Positions 27,070 to 40,942 are shown, counted from the first letter of the stretch. The stretch: DNA of 64,000 nucleotides from Anseranas semipalmata (GCA_013399115.1 VXAA01006433.1:1557279-1621278), one strand, 5' to 3'. Notes: a model not told the origin generated them from the sequence alone. Translations and numbers: made by a program.

Positions 27070-27090
27070 TTTTTTTTTTTTTTTTTTTTT
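27070..27090. repeat. Poly-T tract (21 T)
   Basis: Homopolymer run 280 bp downstream of a similar one at 26772. Confidence 0.85.
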
Positions 27091-27607
27091 GAACAAGTAC
27101 AATGCTGTATTTGCTTGCCAGATGTCTTACCTGTAATGAGAATAGCTGCATTTTCTTTTATTTTTTTGTATTATGGAACCTCTTTTATTTTTGGCAGGGA
27201 CATACACATGACAGAAAAATTTGCACACCCAAATGCAGCTCTCAGTTATCGGCAAGTTGCAAAACTTTGCAAATGTAGTAAGTGTTTGAATGTGTCTGAA
27301 TTCTTTCTTCATAGGAGGTCTGGAGAAAATAAGCTGGATTCTGGGAAGAATCCTCCTAGAGGCATCCAAATATAGTTTGACCGTTTTCTTCTCTGTTAAA
27401 GTATGTCAGAGTGATGCCTGGGAAATCAGTGTCTTCCATTAGTGCAATGCTAAATCTCAGACAGGTGGCTCGCTGGTGGCTGACCCCAATATAATTGTAC
27501 TGGATCTGTAGCAATCATCAGTTCTCTTGTGTGTCTCCCACACCATCATCACTGCCCTTAACTTTTACAGTAATGTGCTGTCAAAGTCATAAATGCCTTT
27601 CCCATTT

Positions 27608-27616
27608 TATTTGTTT

Positions 27617-27646
<30 letters not shown>
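27608..27646. repeat. (TTTA)n microsatellite
   Basis: About nine tandem TTTA/ATTT units. Confidence 0.9.
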
Positions 27647-27647
<1 letters not shown>

Positions 27648-30619
27648 ATCTCTGAGGGCTAAACTTTTAGCTGACATTCTGATAGATTTTATAAGACAAT
27701 GCCTACTGAGCACATTTTTGACAGCAGTTCGTGTGTCTGACCAATTAGCAGAGCTTATGGTAGGTGTCTCTTGGCTGCACAGACAGAAGTCTACTCAAGA
27801 TGATTAGCTAGCAGTGGCAAACAAATGATGTTTAGTGCGAGTTGGTAATTACTGGCTCCTCCATAACTGCACGTTCTCACAGTGAAAATTGAGATGAAAG
27901 TGCATTTTAATCTCTGTGCCAGTTTTGGAATCTCTCCTTTTCTTCTGCCTCAGAAGTTATAGCACTTGGAGCATACTAATGACATACGTGACTGTTTAGA
28001 TTGCAGTCATCTGATGCTTTCAGTCATTTGTGAGGTTTGCATTTTGAACCCAAGTTACTCAAACATAGGGAATGTCTTTGCTGTATGTAACATTACTTCC
28101 ATGAGGAGATGGGAGCTTAAAAAACAATAGCAGCTCTTTGGATATGTTTGCCATGTTCGTCCATGTCTGTACTTGGGTGATTCTTGCAAGTCATGGGAGA
28201 AGTTTTACAAACCCACCATCCTTCAGCTGTTATCTCGGCTATCCTGAGGGATGCAGTAGGTGCAGCTGTACGCATTGCTGTTTGCAGCTCACAAAAAGAG
28301 AGTTTTTTTGTAAACCACCTGCGGAATAATGACTAGGAGCAAGCTATTGTTACCAAGAGCGTGGTATCCATTAGCTTGGAGATGGTCATTTCTTAAGCTG
28401 TTCAAACAGCAGCTCAAGTAATCATCAGTGGCTGCCCAAATGCAAAACTACATTTATTGAAACTTGGGGCTAAAAATTGTCATCCTCAAAGAATCTCTTA
28501 AAACTCTGTATGAATGAACACTGAGGTGTAAGTTGCAATGATTCTTTCAACCTCTCTATACTCTCTGGAAATTGTACTGACTCTTAAAACATCAGATTAA
28601 CCAACATTTTTTTTAGCTCCGATTTCAGAGGTGTTTTAGGCTGAATATTAAGGAGAAAAGAGCTATGCACAATGAAATAATATCCCAGGTAACCTGATGA
28701 AAGCCCTATAAATAACTGCTTGAAAATAAGACTTTATTATACTGAAACTAATACTGTATTGAACTAGTTGGAAAGTTATATCGACGTTGTTCAATAATGT
28801 TTTATCTCTAGTGTTTGTGATTCTAAGCTGTGCATTTATTAGATGCTGCTATTGGGGAAAATGGACAGCTATATATTCCTCCAGGAAAGGACAGTTATCT
28901 AAGATTCAGTACGTGGCTGTTGGAACAAAACAGAAGAGAGAAAATTAAGTTTCAATGAGAAAGTGGGGTAAAAAATGAAAAAGAAAAATATATATATATG
29001 TTATGGGAGGTCGCTGAGTAGAATCAGATAATCTAAAGACCAAAGATCACCTGTCGAAGCAAATAAATAATTCAGGAAGACCCTTGATCCCCAGAGATCC
29101 GGGGCTGAATTGGCAATTCAGCTCTCCCAGTCCTTTCCTGTGGTTGTGAATCGATGCTGGACTGCTGTGCTCTCCCGTGCCGACGTCTGGCATCTTGGCA
29201 GGCTGCAGCACTGGCTTTCACTGTCCTGAGACAGCCGTAATTTCCCTGCCTCGCATTACTGTATGTGATCTCGGAAATTACCTCCCGCTGAACTGAAGGC
29301 CAACTCATACTGCTCCTGGAAGAACTTCCATGCCCTACACCTACAAGGCTGTATGCTTTGAATAAAGATTTAACATGGATAAAATAGCAAGCAAACAGCT
29401 GACCTTCCTGATGTGGACAAGAATGTGGGAGCCCAGAAAGGTTGAGGGAATTTTGGACATAAAGGTGTCTGTAGGGTGAAGTCCCACTGACACTTAGATT
29501 CCCACTGTTTAATCACATCTAAAAGTATGATTTAAAAGTTTCTGAGGTGCTTTGGGGCACTTGCATTTTAGCCTCGCATTGTTCTTAATGTACACATTAA
29601 ATAATTATATCTCCACATTGAACTGTACTTCAGCCAAAGGAGAGCTCGTTCAGGCAAAAGAGGCTTGTCCCTTCTGACTTCCAGGAAACTATGGCAGTTT
29701 TCCTGCCTCCAGGTTTCTGAAACACCCACCGTGAATCTCTGTGGCAGAGGATCTGGCTGATGGACCAAGTGGTTCAGGAAAACCAGCCTCTATACCTCAA
29801 CACCAATTGCAATAAATGCTTTGAGTATTGAGTATTGAGCGAAATGGTGTATTGAAGAAGGAATGGGTGAGGGAATGAATGAAAAAATGAGTGCATTTTT
29901 GAGAAAGAGCAAAATAAATAGGGAGACCTGAGCTGTTTTTCAGGTTCTATCATACAATCAGAAACATTCAAAGACGAGAAGCATTGGAGCGAGATAAGGG
30001 ACATGTACAAGGCGGCAGTTATGTTGCAGGTGATAATCTGCAGGAACCTGAGAGAAGCTGCCCAGGCTAATCTTTTTGGGTTTATCTCAGAGAAGAATAA
30101 AAACCAGTTATGCAATGTGAGATACACCACTCCCATTTGTGGGAAAACGTAGACATTTCATATTGCCAGCTTTGTCTCTGTTGCCTCAGCTTTGAGGAGC
30201 TGTAGTGAGATGAAAGCAATGGGGAATGTCCTAGGAACTGTGCAATAAACATAGAGATCTTGCCTTCCCTTTAATGCACGGGAGGAGCACAGTAAATGGG
30301 CCAAGAAGCCAGGGGAGAGCAAGCAATGAGAGCAATGTTTTGAATGATATGCTCCCATTTTCCATCAAAGTCCGGATAAACTTGTGTGTCCTTATGTTAG
30401 ACACTCCGAGGGCTTGAGTGGAGTGGGGTTATACAGCCCATCTGTGCTGTCCAGGCTGCTTCTGAGCGGGAATTCATGCTGTATTTAATGCCAGCCACAT
30501 CATCCAGCTGCTCTGGGCCCCCTGATGGGGAGTGGAGAGAGGTAAGTACTGGCATGGAAAGGCTGCTGGGGCTAAGTGGTGTCTGCAGGTTCCTAACAGT
30601 TCATGAACACAGCGAGGGA

Positions 30620-30850
30620 GTAAGTATCAAAGAAGGACAGCGGTTATACAGCATGGGACCCAGGGGTGTAGCTGGGAGTAATGGGGTGGAATTAAAAGAG
30701 TGAAGATGCAGGCTGACTGTAAGGAAAAATCTTCCTAGCTAATCAACCTGTACAACAATGCCCTTTTCAGACTGAAAGAACGATTGAAATGGGTACAACC
30801 AATTCTTCCTTTAGGAGTTTCTCAAGTTCATTAGGTCCTATCAGAGGCCA
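30620..30850 (+). mobile_element. Possible ancient CR1/L3 3' fragment, + strand
   Basis: The order of short matches resembles the 3' end of old CR1/L3 elements in sense orientation: a GGAATTAAAAGAGTGAAGATG segment, then GTAAGGAAAAATCTTCCTA (in CR1 this encodes the RKNFF-like end of ORF2), then a purine-rich segment and TTTAGGAGTTTCTCAAG. The resemblance is by eye and partial, so this is weak. Confidence 0.35.
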
Positions 30851-31262
30851 GGTGTGGATCACTTCTGCATGTAATTCTGCTGATGGAGCGGAGCTATGGA
30901 GAAAAAGAATGGCTGCATGCACGGTATAAAGTGTGTGTGGGAATTGCCCCATTATGTCTGCCGTGTCAGATGAGCGCTCGTCTCTTTGCTGCCATCCCAG
31001 CCCGATGGAGAACGTGGTCTGCCTGAAGATGTGTTAGCTCCTACCGACTATTACTGTGTCTGCACTTTGCAGTGCGGCAGCCTGCAGAGGGGCCTAAGCT
31101 AGCACTGGACAAGTCGATCTGTTTGGGGTGTAGTGCCATGTCATCTGTGGAGGTGAAATCAGGTTGCATCGGTGAAGCCCTGCCAGTGGTGGTGAGGTGC
31201 TGTGTGGTGCTGCGCGGGTACCCCACTGAGCACAGCCCAACCGCCCATCGCTTACCCTGGCT

Positions 31263-31286
31263 GGATTGTTGGATTGTTGGATTGTT
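31263..31286. repeat. Three tandem copies of an 8-bp unit
   Basis: GGATTGTT occurs three times in direct succession. Confidence 0.85.
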
Positions 31287-34200
31287 GAAGTGCTTGCTGC
31301 AGAGCCGGCTGCACCCAGAGCAGGTCTAAATGGAGTTTTACAAAGAAAGCAATCCAAAGGAGACAACACAGCAGAGAAAAGTCTGAATGCTTAGTATCAA
31401 ATTGCTTTGGGAAAAACAAGAAAGATAAACTAAGCATTCGGTGCGAGGAGGATAATTCCCAACAAAAACACACATTCTTACCATTAGAATTGTTAAAAAT
31501 GTCAGTTATAAGTAGATATGCTGTAAAGAAGTCTGGCTGCATGTATTACTGCGCACAGCAAAGATAAGCTTATCTTACTGTATCCTGGTTTGTTTTCCCT
31601 GTTTTAGAGCTCCCAGTACACACACCTTTGCTGGAGACCACTGGGGTCTTCCCTCAGTACCTAACCTCATTTTCTTTAAGCTTCCCATAATTCTTCCCCA
31701 AGGAAAAGGCCATTTTACCCACTGTGGCATCTAACCTCATCCTCAGGAGGTCTTAAAAGCACAGCCATTAAAATAATCAGTATTGAAATTTTCTCTGCCC
31801 CAGTTTTTCCCATGGTGACCTGTCTTGCTGCTGTTAGGAGTGCAAAAAACTTAAGACTGTAATTTTTTGAAAGCATGAAAGCATCTTTTCCAGCAGGCAC
31901 AGAGGAGAATTGAGGCCGTGTTCTCCCAGGCTGACTGTGGGAACATCCTGGTTCCTTGTGCTGCCAACAGCTTGTACATGGCAAGAGCTTCAAGCTACTT
32001 CTTCTGCACCTGAACCAGGGCTGTAACAGCAGTACCAGGTGACTGGGACAGCCCCTGCTGCGCGTGGGCCATCGGAGATGGTGGCTGTCCCATGCTGGAG
32101 AGGCAGCATTTCCAAGTGCATGTTCCCATTTTTAGGTGGAAATCTCGGGTGCCAGTGGTGGGGACACCTCTGTTGTGTTCTGTGTGTTGTGTAAAACCCT
32201 ATAGCTCCTGCCCAGTGTGCTATCAGGCTTTTTCTTTGGTAGCTTTGTTTTCACTCTGCAGTGTTCAAGGGCAGCCATCATAATTTTCTTTGTATGAACG
32301 GAGGAAAAATCCCCTTTCCTTTTGTGTGGGAAACCCAGACTCAGGGATGCTCGCTGAGGGCTGCCCAGGTGGCAGCGCACCCCAGCCGCCCGCTCGCCTG
32401 CCTGGTGTTTAGCATATTTCTGAAATACAGGAGGGACGGAGACAAGTCAACTCAGATGCATTTTTCAAGGAGATGAAAGGAAACGTCCTTGCCAAACACG
32501 CTGCTGCAATCCCCCGGGGATGGGGCACCGCTGCCGCTTGCCCGGCTGCTGCCTGGGCTCCCGTGTGAGCGGCCGGCAGAGGACCCGGCGGGCCTGGCTC
32601 GGACCCGCCGTCACTGCAGTGCGTCTGGGTTGGTTTAGCTTCATCAGTGTCCGGTGCTTGCCTGAGTTAGAAAGTCAGCTGTTGTCCTTGAGAAGCATTA
32701 TTCACAGTATTTAAAAGGGAAAACACATCACCTCAGGCTTGTATTTGCCTTCAAATTGTAATGTCTTTTGGTTTTATTAAGAAAAATGTTTCCATGTCTA
32801 GATACACACAGGCACAAATATCAGTTACTCAGTTGATTGGTTTTCTTCATCTCCATGGTGCTCAGGAGGGAATTTGTTTGGCACTTTTCCTCTCTGATAA
32901 TTTGTGTTGATAGAATAGAAGGTAACAGAAGGGAGCTTGATTATTCTGTTATACCATCTGAAATAATTTTTTTTAGAACTATTATTTATGCCAAATGCAG
33001 TGGATTTTTCAGTGATCTATACCCAGGGTATATTTCTCTATACCCATCTGAAACAATGTAGTGTATGTCTGTCCTTTGCAGTCTAGCCCTGTCAACATTT
33101 GGCCATTAAAAATGTCATTTGCAAACTGTCTGATGTCTGTATGATAAACACCAAGAGGAATTTAATGCCACGCGTAAGTATTTTTAGATGCAACTTTGAG
33201 TGAGCAGTTACTTTCCTTGCTGTCTAGTGTTCATCTCTAAGTTATTTATCAGGCTAAATGAAAAGGCAATGAAATGCTGCGGATTGTTTCCCGACTTGGC
33301 GTGCACTGGGAGGGGTGATTTGTGCGCAGGCAGTCTGGCGGCTCAGGCAGGCCAAAAGCAACCGAGGAAACGTTTGTGCCCGGCCCTTGGCTGGTGTGCA
33401 GCTGCGCTGCGGGAGAGGCTGGCAGATAAAGCTGATGGAGCTTGACCTCAACGCCTGCGCAGCAAAGATTTCCAAAAATGACTTTGTAAAATAAGCTTAA
33501 AGTAACTCTGGGAGAGTTGCCTATTGTTCACAGGTAGAACGAAAGATGACACTAATGTCAATATTAGACTAACAGTTGATAGGTGTAAAAACGTTAGCCT
33601 TTTTAATATTGCTTATTTTCAAACGGTTCTGATGTGTTTCATGTGTCTGATGTAACAAGAAGCTGTTACAGGACTTAGCAAACCACAAAGAAACAAGTGA
33701 AGTAGAGCCCAGCGGGGCTCTGCCTGTTTTCTATTGCAGAATAACTCCAGCGTTGCCTCTTGGCGTGCCTCTGTCCTGCCTCATCCATATTTTGCTTTGT
33801 GTTGTGCTTTGTCAAGTGTTTGTGAAACACAGTGAGCCTTTTCCACCTGTATTTTTCTTTGTCTGTCTTTGAGTTGCCTTCACCCCTTTCTGTGTCACTG
33901 CCACAGTTCCTTGTTACCACATTTCTCCCTTTTTCCTGTTTTTCCTTGAATTGCATTTCTGTATGGTGATTGCTTGCCCTTCTTTTCCCACATGCAGTTG
34001 CAGTTGTTCTTTGTTTTCATCTCTTTTCACTTTCCTATCAATTAACTCGTGTTTATCCTTAGTGGTTTCCATGCACACAGATGGATACCCGCACACACGC
34101 CAGTGCAGGAGGGGCAGGGATGCCTTGCGAAGGGAGGGGTGGTGGTGATACAAGCCACCAGGAGCACTTGGCTCAGCCTGGGGCAAAGCAAGGGCCTGGA

Positions 34201-34989
34201 AGCCTCTACCCAGGGCAGGAGAGCCCCACTTGCATGTCCAAGGATGCCATCTGCTTTACCCCTCCAGAGTTCCAGGTGAGAAGTGGCAGAACTCATTGAT
34301 GAACGTGTGCAGCCAAGAGACTGTTTGCTTTACTTTAATAATTGCTTTTCTGTTTTCCTTCTCCATACCGCATGCTACTGGCGCCATCATGACCTAGCTA
34401 AAAAGTATATTCTCTTTGTTCAATTCCAGCTCCTGTCTTGGTTACAATTTAGTAGCTAGAGCTAATGCAGTAAAGAAAATATTGTCTTCTTTGTGGGATA
34501 AGTGTTTACGGGATGATACACGGACTGTTTGAACTCCAGTGTGCTTCTGATCTATAATGTAGAACAATTTTTTTGACAGCCTCTCAAAAAGCATGTAAAA
34601 TCCACACAGGCACACTACCTCCCTTCAACTTTAATGTTCGGTTTATATTATAAGCATGTAGTATGGGTTAATAAATGTGGCACCCAATGATTAATATGTG
34701 ATTTAGAAGTTTTCTGTGGAGTTCCTCATTCAGAGATACTTAGGCTAGAAGTAGACCATGATGATGATGGTCTGTTCTGACCATCTTGTATAGCATAAGC
34801 TACTGACTTTGTAGTCAGATCCCTGCCTAACTGTTGAGTTGGAGCAGGTTTGCAGAAAGGCACCCCACCCTGGCTCACACTTCAACTAAAGGAGAATTTT
34901 CCTTGGATAAGCTGATACACTAATTAATTTCCTTCATGCTTAAAAGGGTCCCTGTTTTTGTAACTCGAATATGAATTTGTCTAACTGCA

Positions 34990-36640
34990 GCTCTCAGCCT
35001 CAGGGACATATATCTTTATCTGCTAGCTTTAAAAATCCTCTTCTAAGAGAAATCCTCCCTGTATGTTCCCCAAAGCGATCAATGCTATTCACCACCTCTC
35101 ACCTGAACCAAAAAGGTAGGTTTCTTTAGTTTGTTACTGTAAGGCAAGTTTTTCAGACCTTGAATTATTTTTCTAGGTTTTCTTTAACATTCTGTCATTA
35201 TCAATGTTACTTTTACTATGAGGAACTAGGACTGTAGGCAGTGTTATAACAGTGCTGTTAAATATTTAATATAACAGTAATTCCACTGCCCTATTTCTAT
35301 ATGAGGTAGAAGAGTCAGTGGTTTCCAAAATGCAGTCTGACAATCTGTGATTTATTCACAGCAACAGTGAATTAGCCGGCAGAGAAACCATAGATAGATG
35401 GTTATAAGCTGCTGGATCTCTTTAAAGCTATCTCAGGTGTCTTTCTGCTACTCAGCATCTGGTGTGATACAGCAGAGTAATTTTGTTGTGTGACTCAGCA
35501 TTGCTGTTTTATCTGACAGTGATACCATGCTTCGTTGGCAGACCTACCATCGTATAGATTGTCACTAATTACACTGGTGTTTTACCTATAGAGCAACAGT
35601 GGAAATTCCACAGCTCACTGTGGCAATTTGATTCTGGTCTTATTAATCTTACTGTCATCTGCTGGTTCTCAGTTGTTTCAAATCCTTCAAAGTTTTGTTA
35701 AAGTTGGGTGCACACATCTGGACATGGTTCATGGGCTGAAATCCATGCAATAGCTGAAGTGTAACTTCAGTGTTTTACAAACTCTACATTTATATATGTA
35801 TATATATATATATATTTTTTTTTTTTTTACAATGTTATTGAACCACATTCTCTCCATGGATCTTTACAAGTTCTGTATCCTGTGCAGAGGCTGGTTTTCT
35901 CCCATCCTGTGTTTGCGCTGTTGAGTACTCAGTCTTGCATAAGCCTAGTTCTGTAGTTCTCCGTCAGCCTTTTCTTTCAGTACATTTCTCCAATTTGTAA
36001 AGCCCATTTTGAATTCTCGTATTGTCTCAGCATTGCCTTGCTGTTCCTCTCACCTCAGCAGCATCTGCAGAGTAAGTAGGAATCATTTTCAGTCCATCAG
36101 CCCCAAATTAATGAAAACACGAAGTACGACTGGATACAGGACATAAAGCTCTGCAGAGCCCTGCATGAGATTTCTTGCCTGTTTTACACTACTAACTATT
36201 CTGAGCATGCTTTTCCAACATATTTTGTACTTACCAAGTATTAGATTCATCCAGACCATATTTCCTTAGCCTGAGAGATAGTGTCAAAAGACTCACTAAA
36301 GTCACCATAATATCTGCCATTTCATCCCTGTCCACAGCATCTGTTACCATGTTACAGAAGAACATCAGAATGATTTCACACAGTTTCTTCTTCTCAAACC
36401 CATGCTGCCTGCTGCTCATCTCCTTGTTATTTTCTGCTGCTTATATATAATGTCTGTATGAAAATGTTTTTCCAAGAATAAAAGTTTATCTGGCTGATAT
36501 GCAATTCACTGTTTTTTCCCCCTTTCGTCCTCCAGCTTTCTCTCATTGCATCTTTTGAAGAATCCTGTGCAATCGTGCCTCCATCATTCCTAAGTAACCC
36601 CATTGATAACCCCATCCAGAAGTTATTTCAAGAGTCTCTT
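34990..36640 (-). mobile_element. Ancient CR1/L3-like LINE fossil, probably interrupted
   Basis: On the - strand, 36231-36420 still reads as CR1 reverse transcriptase: SRQHGFEKKKLCE (corresponding to [10 protein letters not shown]), then MVTDAVDRDEMADIM, and, after a one-base frame change, DFSESFD at 36283-36303 (corresponding to DFSKAFD). Downstream on that strand (36000-36200) the sequence follows the antisense pattern of the region that precedes and contains FADD. 34990-35290 resembles the C-terminal segment of the same family. Between them, about 35300-35850 does not fit and may be a later insertion ending in a TA/T-rich tract. The element is far older than the CR1 at 46.7 kb. Boundaries are approximate. 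Confidence 0.6.
35791..35828. repeat. (TA)n microsatellite followed by poly-T
   Basis: About 25 bp of TA-rich repeat, then 14 T. Confidence 0.9.
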
Positions 36641-38369
36641 CAAGTTGATGTACTTGCTGGCCAAACTTTCTGAGCCAGTGCCCATCATAAAAATTTTGTC
36701 TTGCATTTCTTTCCCTTCACCCCTTTGGTGATCTTTCATTTCCTACTGTGATCAATATTTATTTTGTTCTTTCTAAACATGATACTGATGTACCTGTAAA
36801 TATTCAGGCGTTCCTTGCTTGCTACAGCATGACCTAGAACAGTAGAAGCCAGTCGAAGACTTTCCGTCAATTCTGGTGGATTTGTGTAGGTCCTTATAAA
36901 GCACTTAACCTCAAAATACAGGCCAATGATAGAAATATAGGAATCTTAAAATATATATATTCCCTGATCTGAAAGAAGGGGATAGAAACGCTGAAGAAAG
37001 GCAAGACAGTGGCTAGCAAGCACTTCACTGCTGTCTTTTGGCTCTGGAGACAGCGTACGTACACTCTGGTGTCTGAAGTAGGTTGGTAGAGTTTAACTTT
37101 TGGCTCAAGGGAACCTTTAGTTTATTAATTATGAATGTGCTCACTGGGGAGCGGTCTTAGGTAGATGCATGGTTTCTCTCTGCAGCACATTGCTATTCTA
37201 GAATACGTGAATTTTGTGAATAAAACTGGGCTCTTCTGTGCCTAAGTCTTCTTATCTGCCTATAAGAAACACCAAAAAAACAAACAAACAAAAAAAAAAC
37301 CAAAAAAAAACCACACCCAAACCCTGTCAGATCATAACAATTTCAGGATTTCTAAGTCTGCAGTGTTGTGACTGTAGCTGCCTTCAGATCTATGCAGAAC
37401 CCTGAATTCAGCTAGCTTGTCATGAGGGTGGCCTCTCACCAGCAGTGCCAGGAGTTCTGTATCACCTGTAATTATTCAGAGAAAATTGCTCAAGTTAATG
37501 CTGCGTCTAAACGCAGTACTAACATCTGCCTGTCTTGGCAGTAAGACAGCTACCATAAATATGCTATGCAACAGGCTGTCAAGTATCCCGGCTTCTGCAG
37601 CAACTTGCTCTTCAGCCCCAGTTACTAATCAGGCTGTGAGTGATCTGAAGCCGTAGGATCCATCATGCATCGATCAGCATCTGTCCTGCTCTCCCTGTGA
37701 GCATCGGTTTCTGTCTCTGTCTCAATGCTGATGAGGAGCAATCAGACCTGCTGCTGGGTGGACTGGGGGGAGAACGACAGTCGTGTCCTAACGAAACAAT
37801 AAGGTTACAAGCTGGTTTGCTTTTCTACTCCTGCTTTTGCAGGAACCTGAAGCTGGACTGTTTGTGGCTGTGAGTGCGGGAAGCCCCAGGAGCAGTTTGC
37901 TGTTGTCTCTACTTCAAGCCTTTGGTGTGGTCACATGGAGGTGTTTCAGAAAACATATAACTTTCAACTGTCTGACACTTCCCAATCTCTTCTGTTTCTT
38001 GCCTGTAGTGCTATCAATCACTTTGTTCTTTTCAGCTAAGCAGTTTTAAATCTCCTGTGAAAAAATTGTCAGTCCAGTGTAAGGACAAGTGACTGCTCTG
38101 CAACACTAATTCAGACTTGCTTAAGACATGAAAATAAACTGATAAAATATCAATTCGAAGTGTTTAGACCTTGAAATGATTTAAAATCTCTTTTAAAAGA
38201 AAGACCAGGGCTGAAACTTTGTCTCTGAGGCATCATTTTTAACTTAGCAGTAAGCTCTGATGGTCTTTTCTTTAAATTGCCTATTGTACAAACGCCTCCA
38301 AAGAAAGTGCTTCTGTGGGACTGTTTGTGTTTAGTACTGGCATTTATTTCATTTCATGTGACAGATGAC

Positions 38370-38758
38370 TCGGCTTTTCGATCTAGTAATCACTCGCCTG
38401 TGCCCCCCCGGGGCAGGGCCTGACCTGCTGACAGGCAGTTTGGTTTGGCGCCGGCACTTCGCTCCGCTTTCCCCCAGGCCTGGCCTGCTCTGGGCTCCTG
38501 GGCCTGTCTGTGTGGGCCGCACTTGGCGCTTCGCTCGGACGAGAGGAGCGGGGACAGCAGGCTGCCAGGGCTCTCGCAGCAGAAGCTGGTTTGATGCTGG
38601 TCGTGCTGGTTCAGGGAGGCTACCTCCGGGCTGTAGGATGGTTCGAAGCAGGCTGAACTGGTGCAGCGCCTGGACTGCGGGTGGACCTCCATCAGCCGCC
38701 TCAGCACAGCCATCCTTTTCTCCAGGATGTGCACACACTGCGTGCCCACGTTATTGAA
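38370..38758. other. GC-rich intronic island with a 119-codon open frame on the - strand
   Basis: This CpG-containing island stands out sharply from AT-rich flanks. On the - strand 38390-38749 is open (the first codon of the counted frame is GTG; there is no obvious ATG start) and begins with a plausible amphipathic helix, VHILEKRMAVLRRLMEVHP. Other frames on both strands are also long, as expected from high GC, so coding is not shown. I do not recognise the protein. It could be a retrocopy fragment, an antisense transcript exon, or a regulatory CpG island with a chance frame. Confidence 0.4.
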
Positions 38759-40942
38759 TTTTTATCATGTAATTATTTTTCCGTAGTGAAAACTACTTTG
38801 AGTCATTGATGGTGGTTGTGGAGATCAGGTCCCATGTGTTGGCGCACAGCTGGCAGTGCTTTGCCCGTCCTGCGCTCTGCAATGGATCCACAGGCTTCGC
38901 TAAAGACAGTGCCACCCAATTAAGATTTAAATGTCTGAAAGCCTTTAATATCTGTTGTGATTGATATTCTGTAATTGTGGGGTTTCTTACCAGATTTCAA
39001 GTTAAGCTTCATAGATTTTTTTGTTTTTTTTTCTCCTAAGGCTTTGATCTGAGGAAATCCAGAGGATTGCTGGGTGAAGCTGAATGAACTCTGCTTCATT
39101 CTTCAGCATAGTCATGCCTTTCATTCACTCACAAATAAATGGCTGATTTCTACTTGAGAGATTTTTTTTTTTTTCTGAAAGATGGGGAAATCGAAGAATT
39201 GAATGCAACCTTACATTGTAGCAATTTTATTTTAAGCAGATTTTCTGCTTTTTTTTTTTTTTTCTTCTCAATATTATCATACAGCAGCACAACTAATGAA
39301 TATATAATTTTCTTTCCTTTCTGCTTGTCATGCCCTGCTAACATGGACATCTACAAAGGCTCAGGTTGGTGTTGCAATCTGTCTTCATCTTATCTGATTG
39401 TTCTCATTTAGTAAAAAGGGGCTTCGATGTTGTTCTGCATCAATCAGCTTTTTTCCCTTCCTCTCTTTAAAATTGGATCCAACATTATTACTGCATTACA
39501 GATTCATCCAGAGAGGTGCCACATTCGTTTGTCACCCCTGAAACTATCCTTCAGCTTCAGCAGAATGTGCTGTTTCAAAAACACAGGACATTGATTTATT
39601 TATATCTACTTAAATTTGCTATGCTTGCCTTGCTTTGTGACAAGGAGACAGCAGAAGCTGCAATACCTACAGCTTCTGGAATCAGCAAAAAATGCAGCAC
39701 CACTCTTACTAACGAGTTTCTGCCTTGGTTTAGACCCCTATGTTTGACAACATAGTAAAATGTCATTTGATAATATCTTGTCTAGATTCAGTATTTTCTT
39801 GATATTGAAACAATATAATTAAAACAAAGAGCAAAGCCACAGGAACTGACCATTAGTAATGTTATTAGCATATGCCCCATTCACACTTTAACATCTCAAT
39901 TTTTTGGTATAATTCTGAGACTAAATTGTCTTGCCTGAGTATTTCAGGTAGAAAAACAATATCCCATGTCTGTGAAGTACCTGCAAGGTTATACTCCATG
40001 CTGTGCTCTGATCCTCAAAATCTGAGGACTGCAGGGACAGTAAAACCTTGAGTGTTCCTTGTTGTTTATCCATTCTCCCACTCTCTGCCTAATTAGTCAC
40101 ACCATAAATACCAACACCCATGTGTTCAGACCTGCCAGCACTGTATAAGGAGGGGTTCAGATGGCATCATAGGGGGATGCGATGCAGGTTGGGGCTGGGA
40201 GCTGTAAGCCTCAAAACTTCTGCTGCTACTGCTAATCGGAGAGATGGAATTTATTGAAATGGACAACCACTTACACAATGTTTTCTCCCATATTTTCTCA
40301 CATTTAATTACACCAACTGCTTTAATCTTCAGGAAGGAGCGCTCATGCTTCACCATATTGCAACTGAGTGTTTTTAGTGCCTGTATGAATTTTACAGAAA
40401 ATAAAAACATTTAGTAATAGTAAATATGAATTAATAAGCCTTGCTGAGCAAAATGTTAGTTCTATAAGTATTAGCTCTAATGACTGTGGTTCAGCAGAGC
40501 TCACTTCAATTAACTTTTTAAACAAGACATTTTCCATTCATTGCACTTAGGAATTTGAAATACACTGATGTCTGTCTTTGCATATTTAATCATCCATTAG
40601 AAGAAAATAGGAGATTTACTAGAAGGCCAGCATTTTTAAAGAAGTCCAACAAAAGACTAGATATGGCAAGAGCATCTAAAGGCCATGGTGAGGGAATGTG
40701 GAGCATCCAGATGTCTTTATAGCAAAAATGTTCTGCTGCTTTCCTAATTTCTCATCTTTTCTTTTTCCTCATTTCACAGCCAGAATTTTGCACTGCTTCT
40801 TTTTTTGATGGCTCCATCCTGAAATGTCTTTATCTGAACTGTTCAGTATCTGATTTTAAGCTATGTCATCCAGTTAGTGCAAGAAACAGGACATTTCCAG
40901 CTACAGTCCCCTGCTCCTTGAGGACTCCCTCTCCAGCCTCTA

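Larger units (their letters stand above)
19131..34989. other. Middle part of the 47.2-kb THSD7B intron; no gene seen
   Basis: Mostly AT-rich intron. It contains simple repeats (listed), a possible CR1 3' fragment near 30.7 kb, and small GC-rich patches at about 32.51-32.62 and 33.28-33.46 kb. The stretch 19.93-20.48 kb has mixed composition that might come from a retrocopy, but neither strand gave a recognisable protein. A 174-codon open frame on the - strand (24756-25280) is not supported as a gene. Confidence 0.5.
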
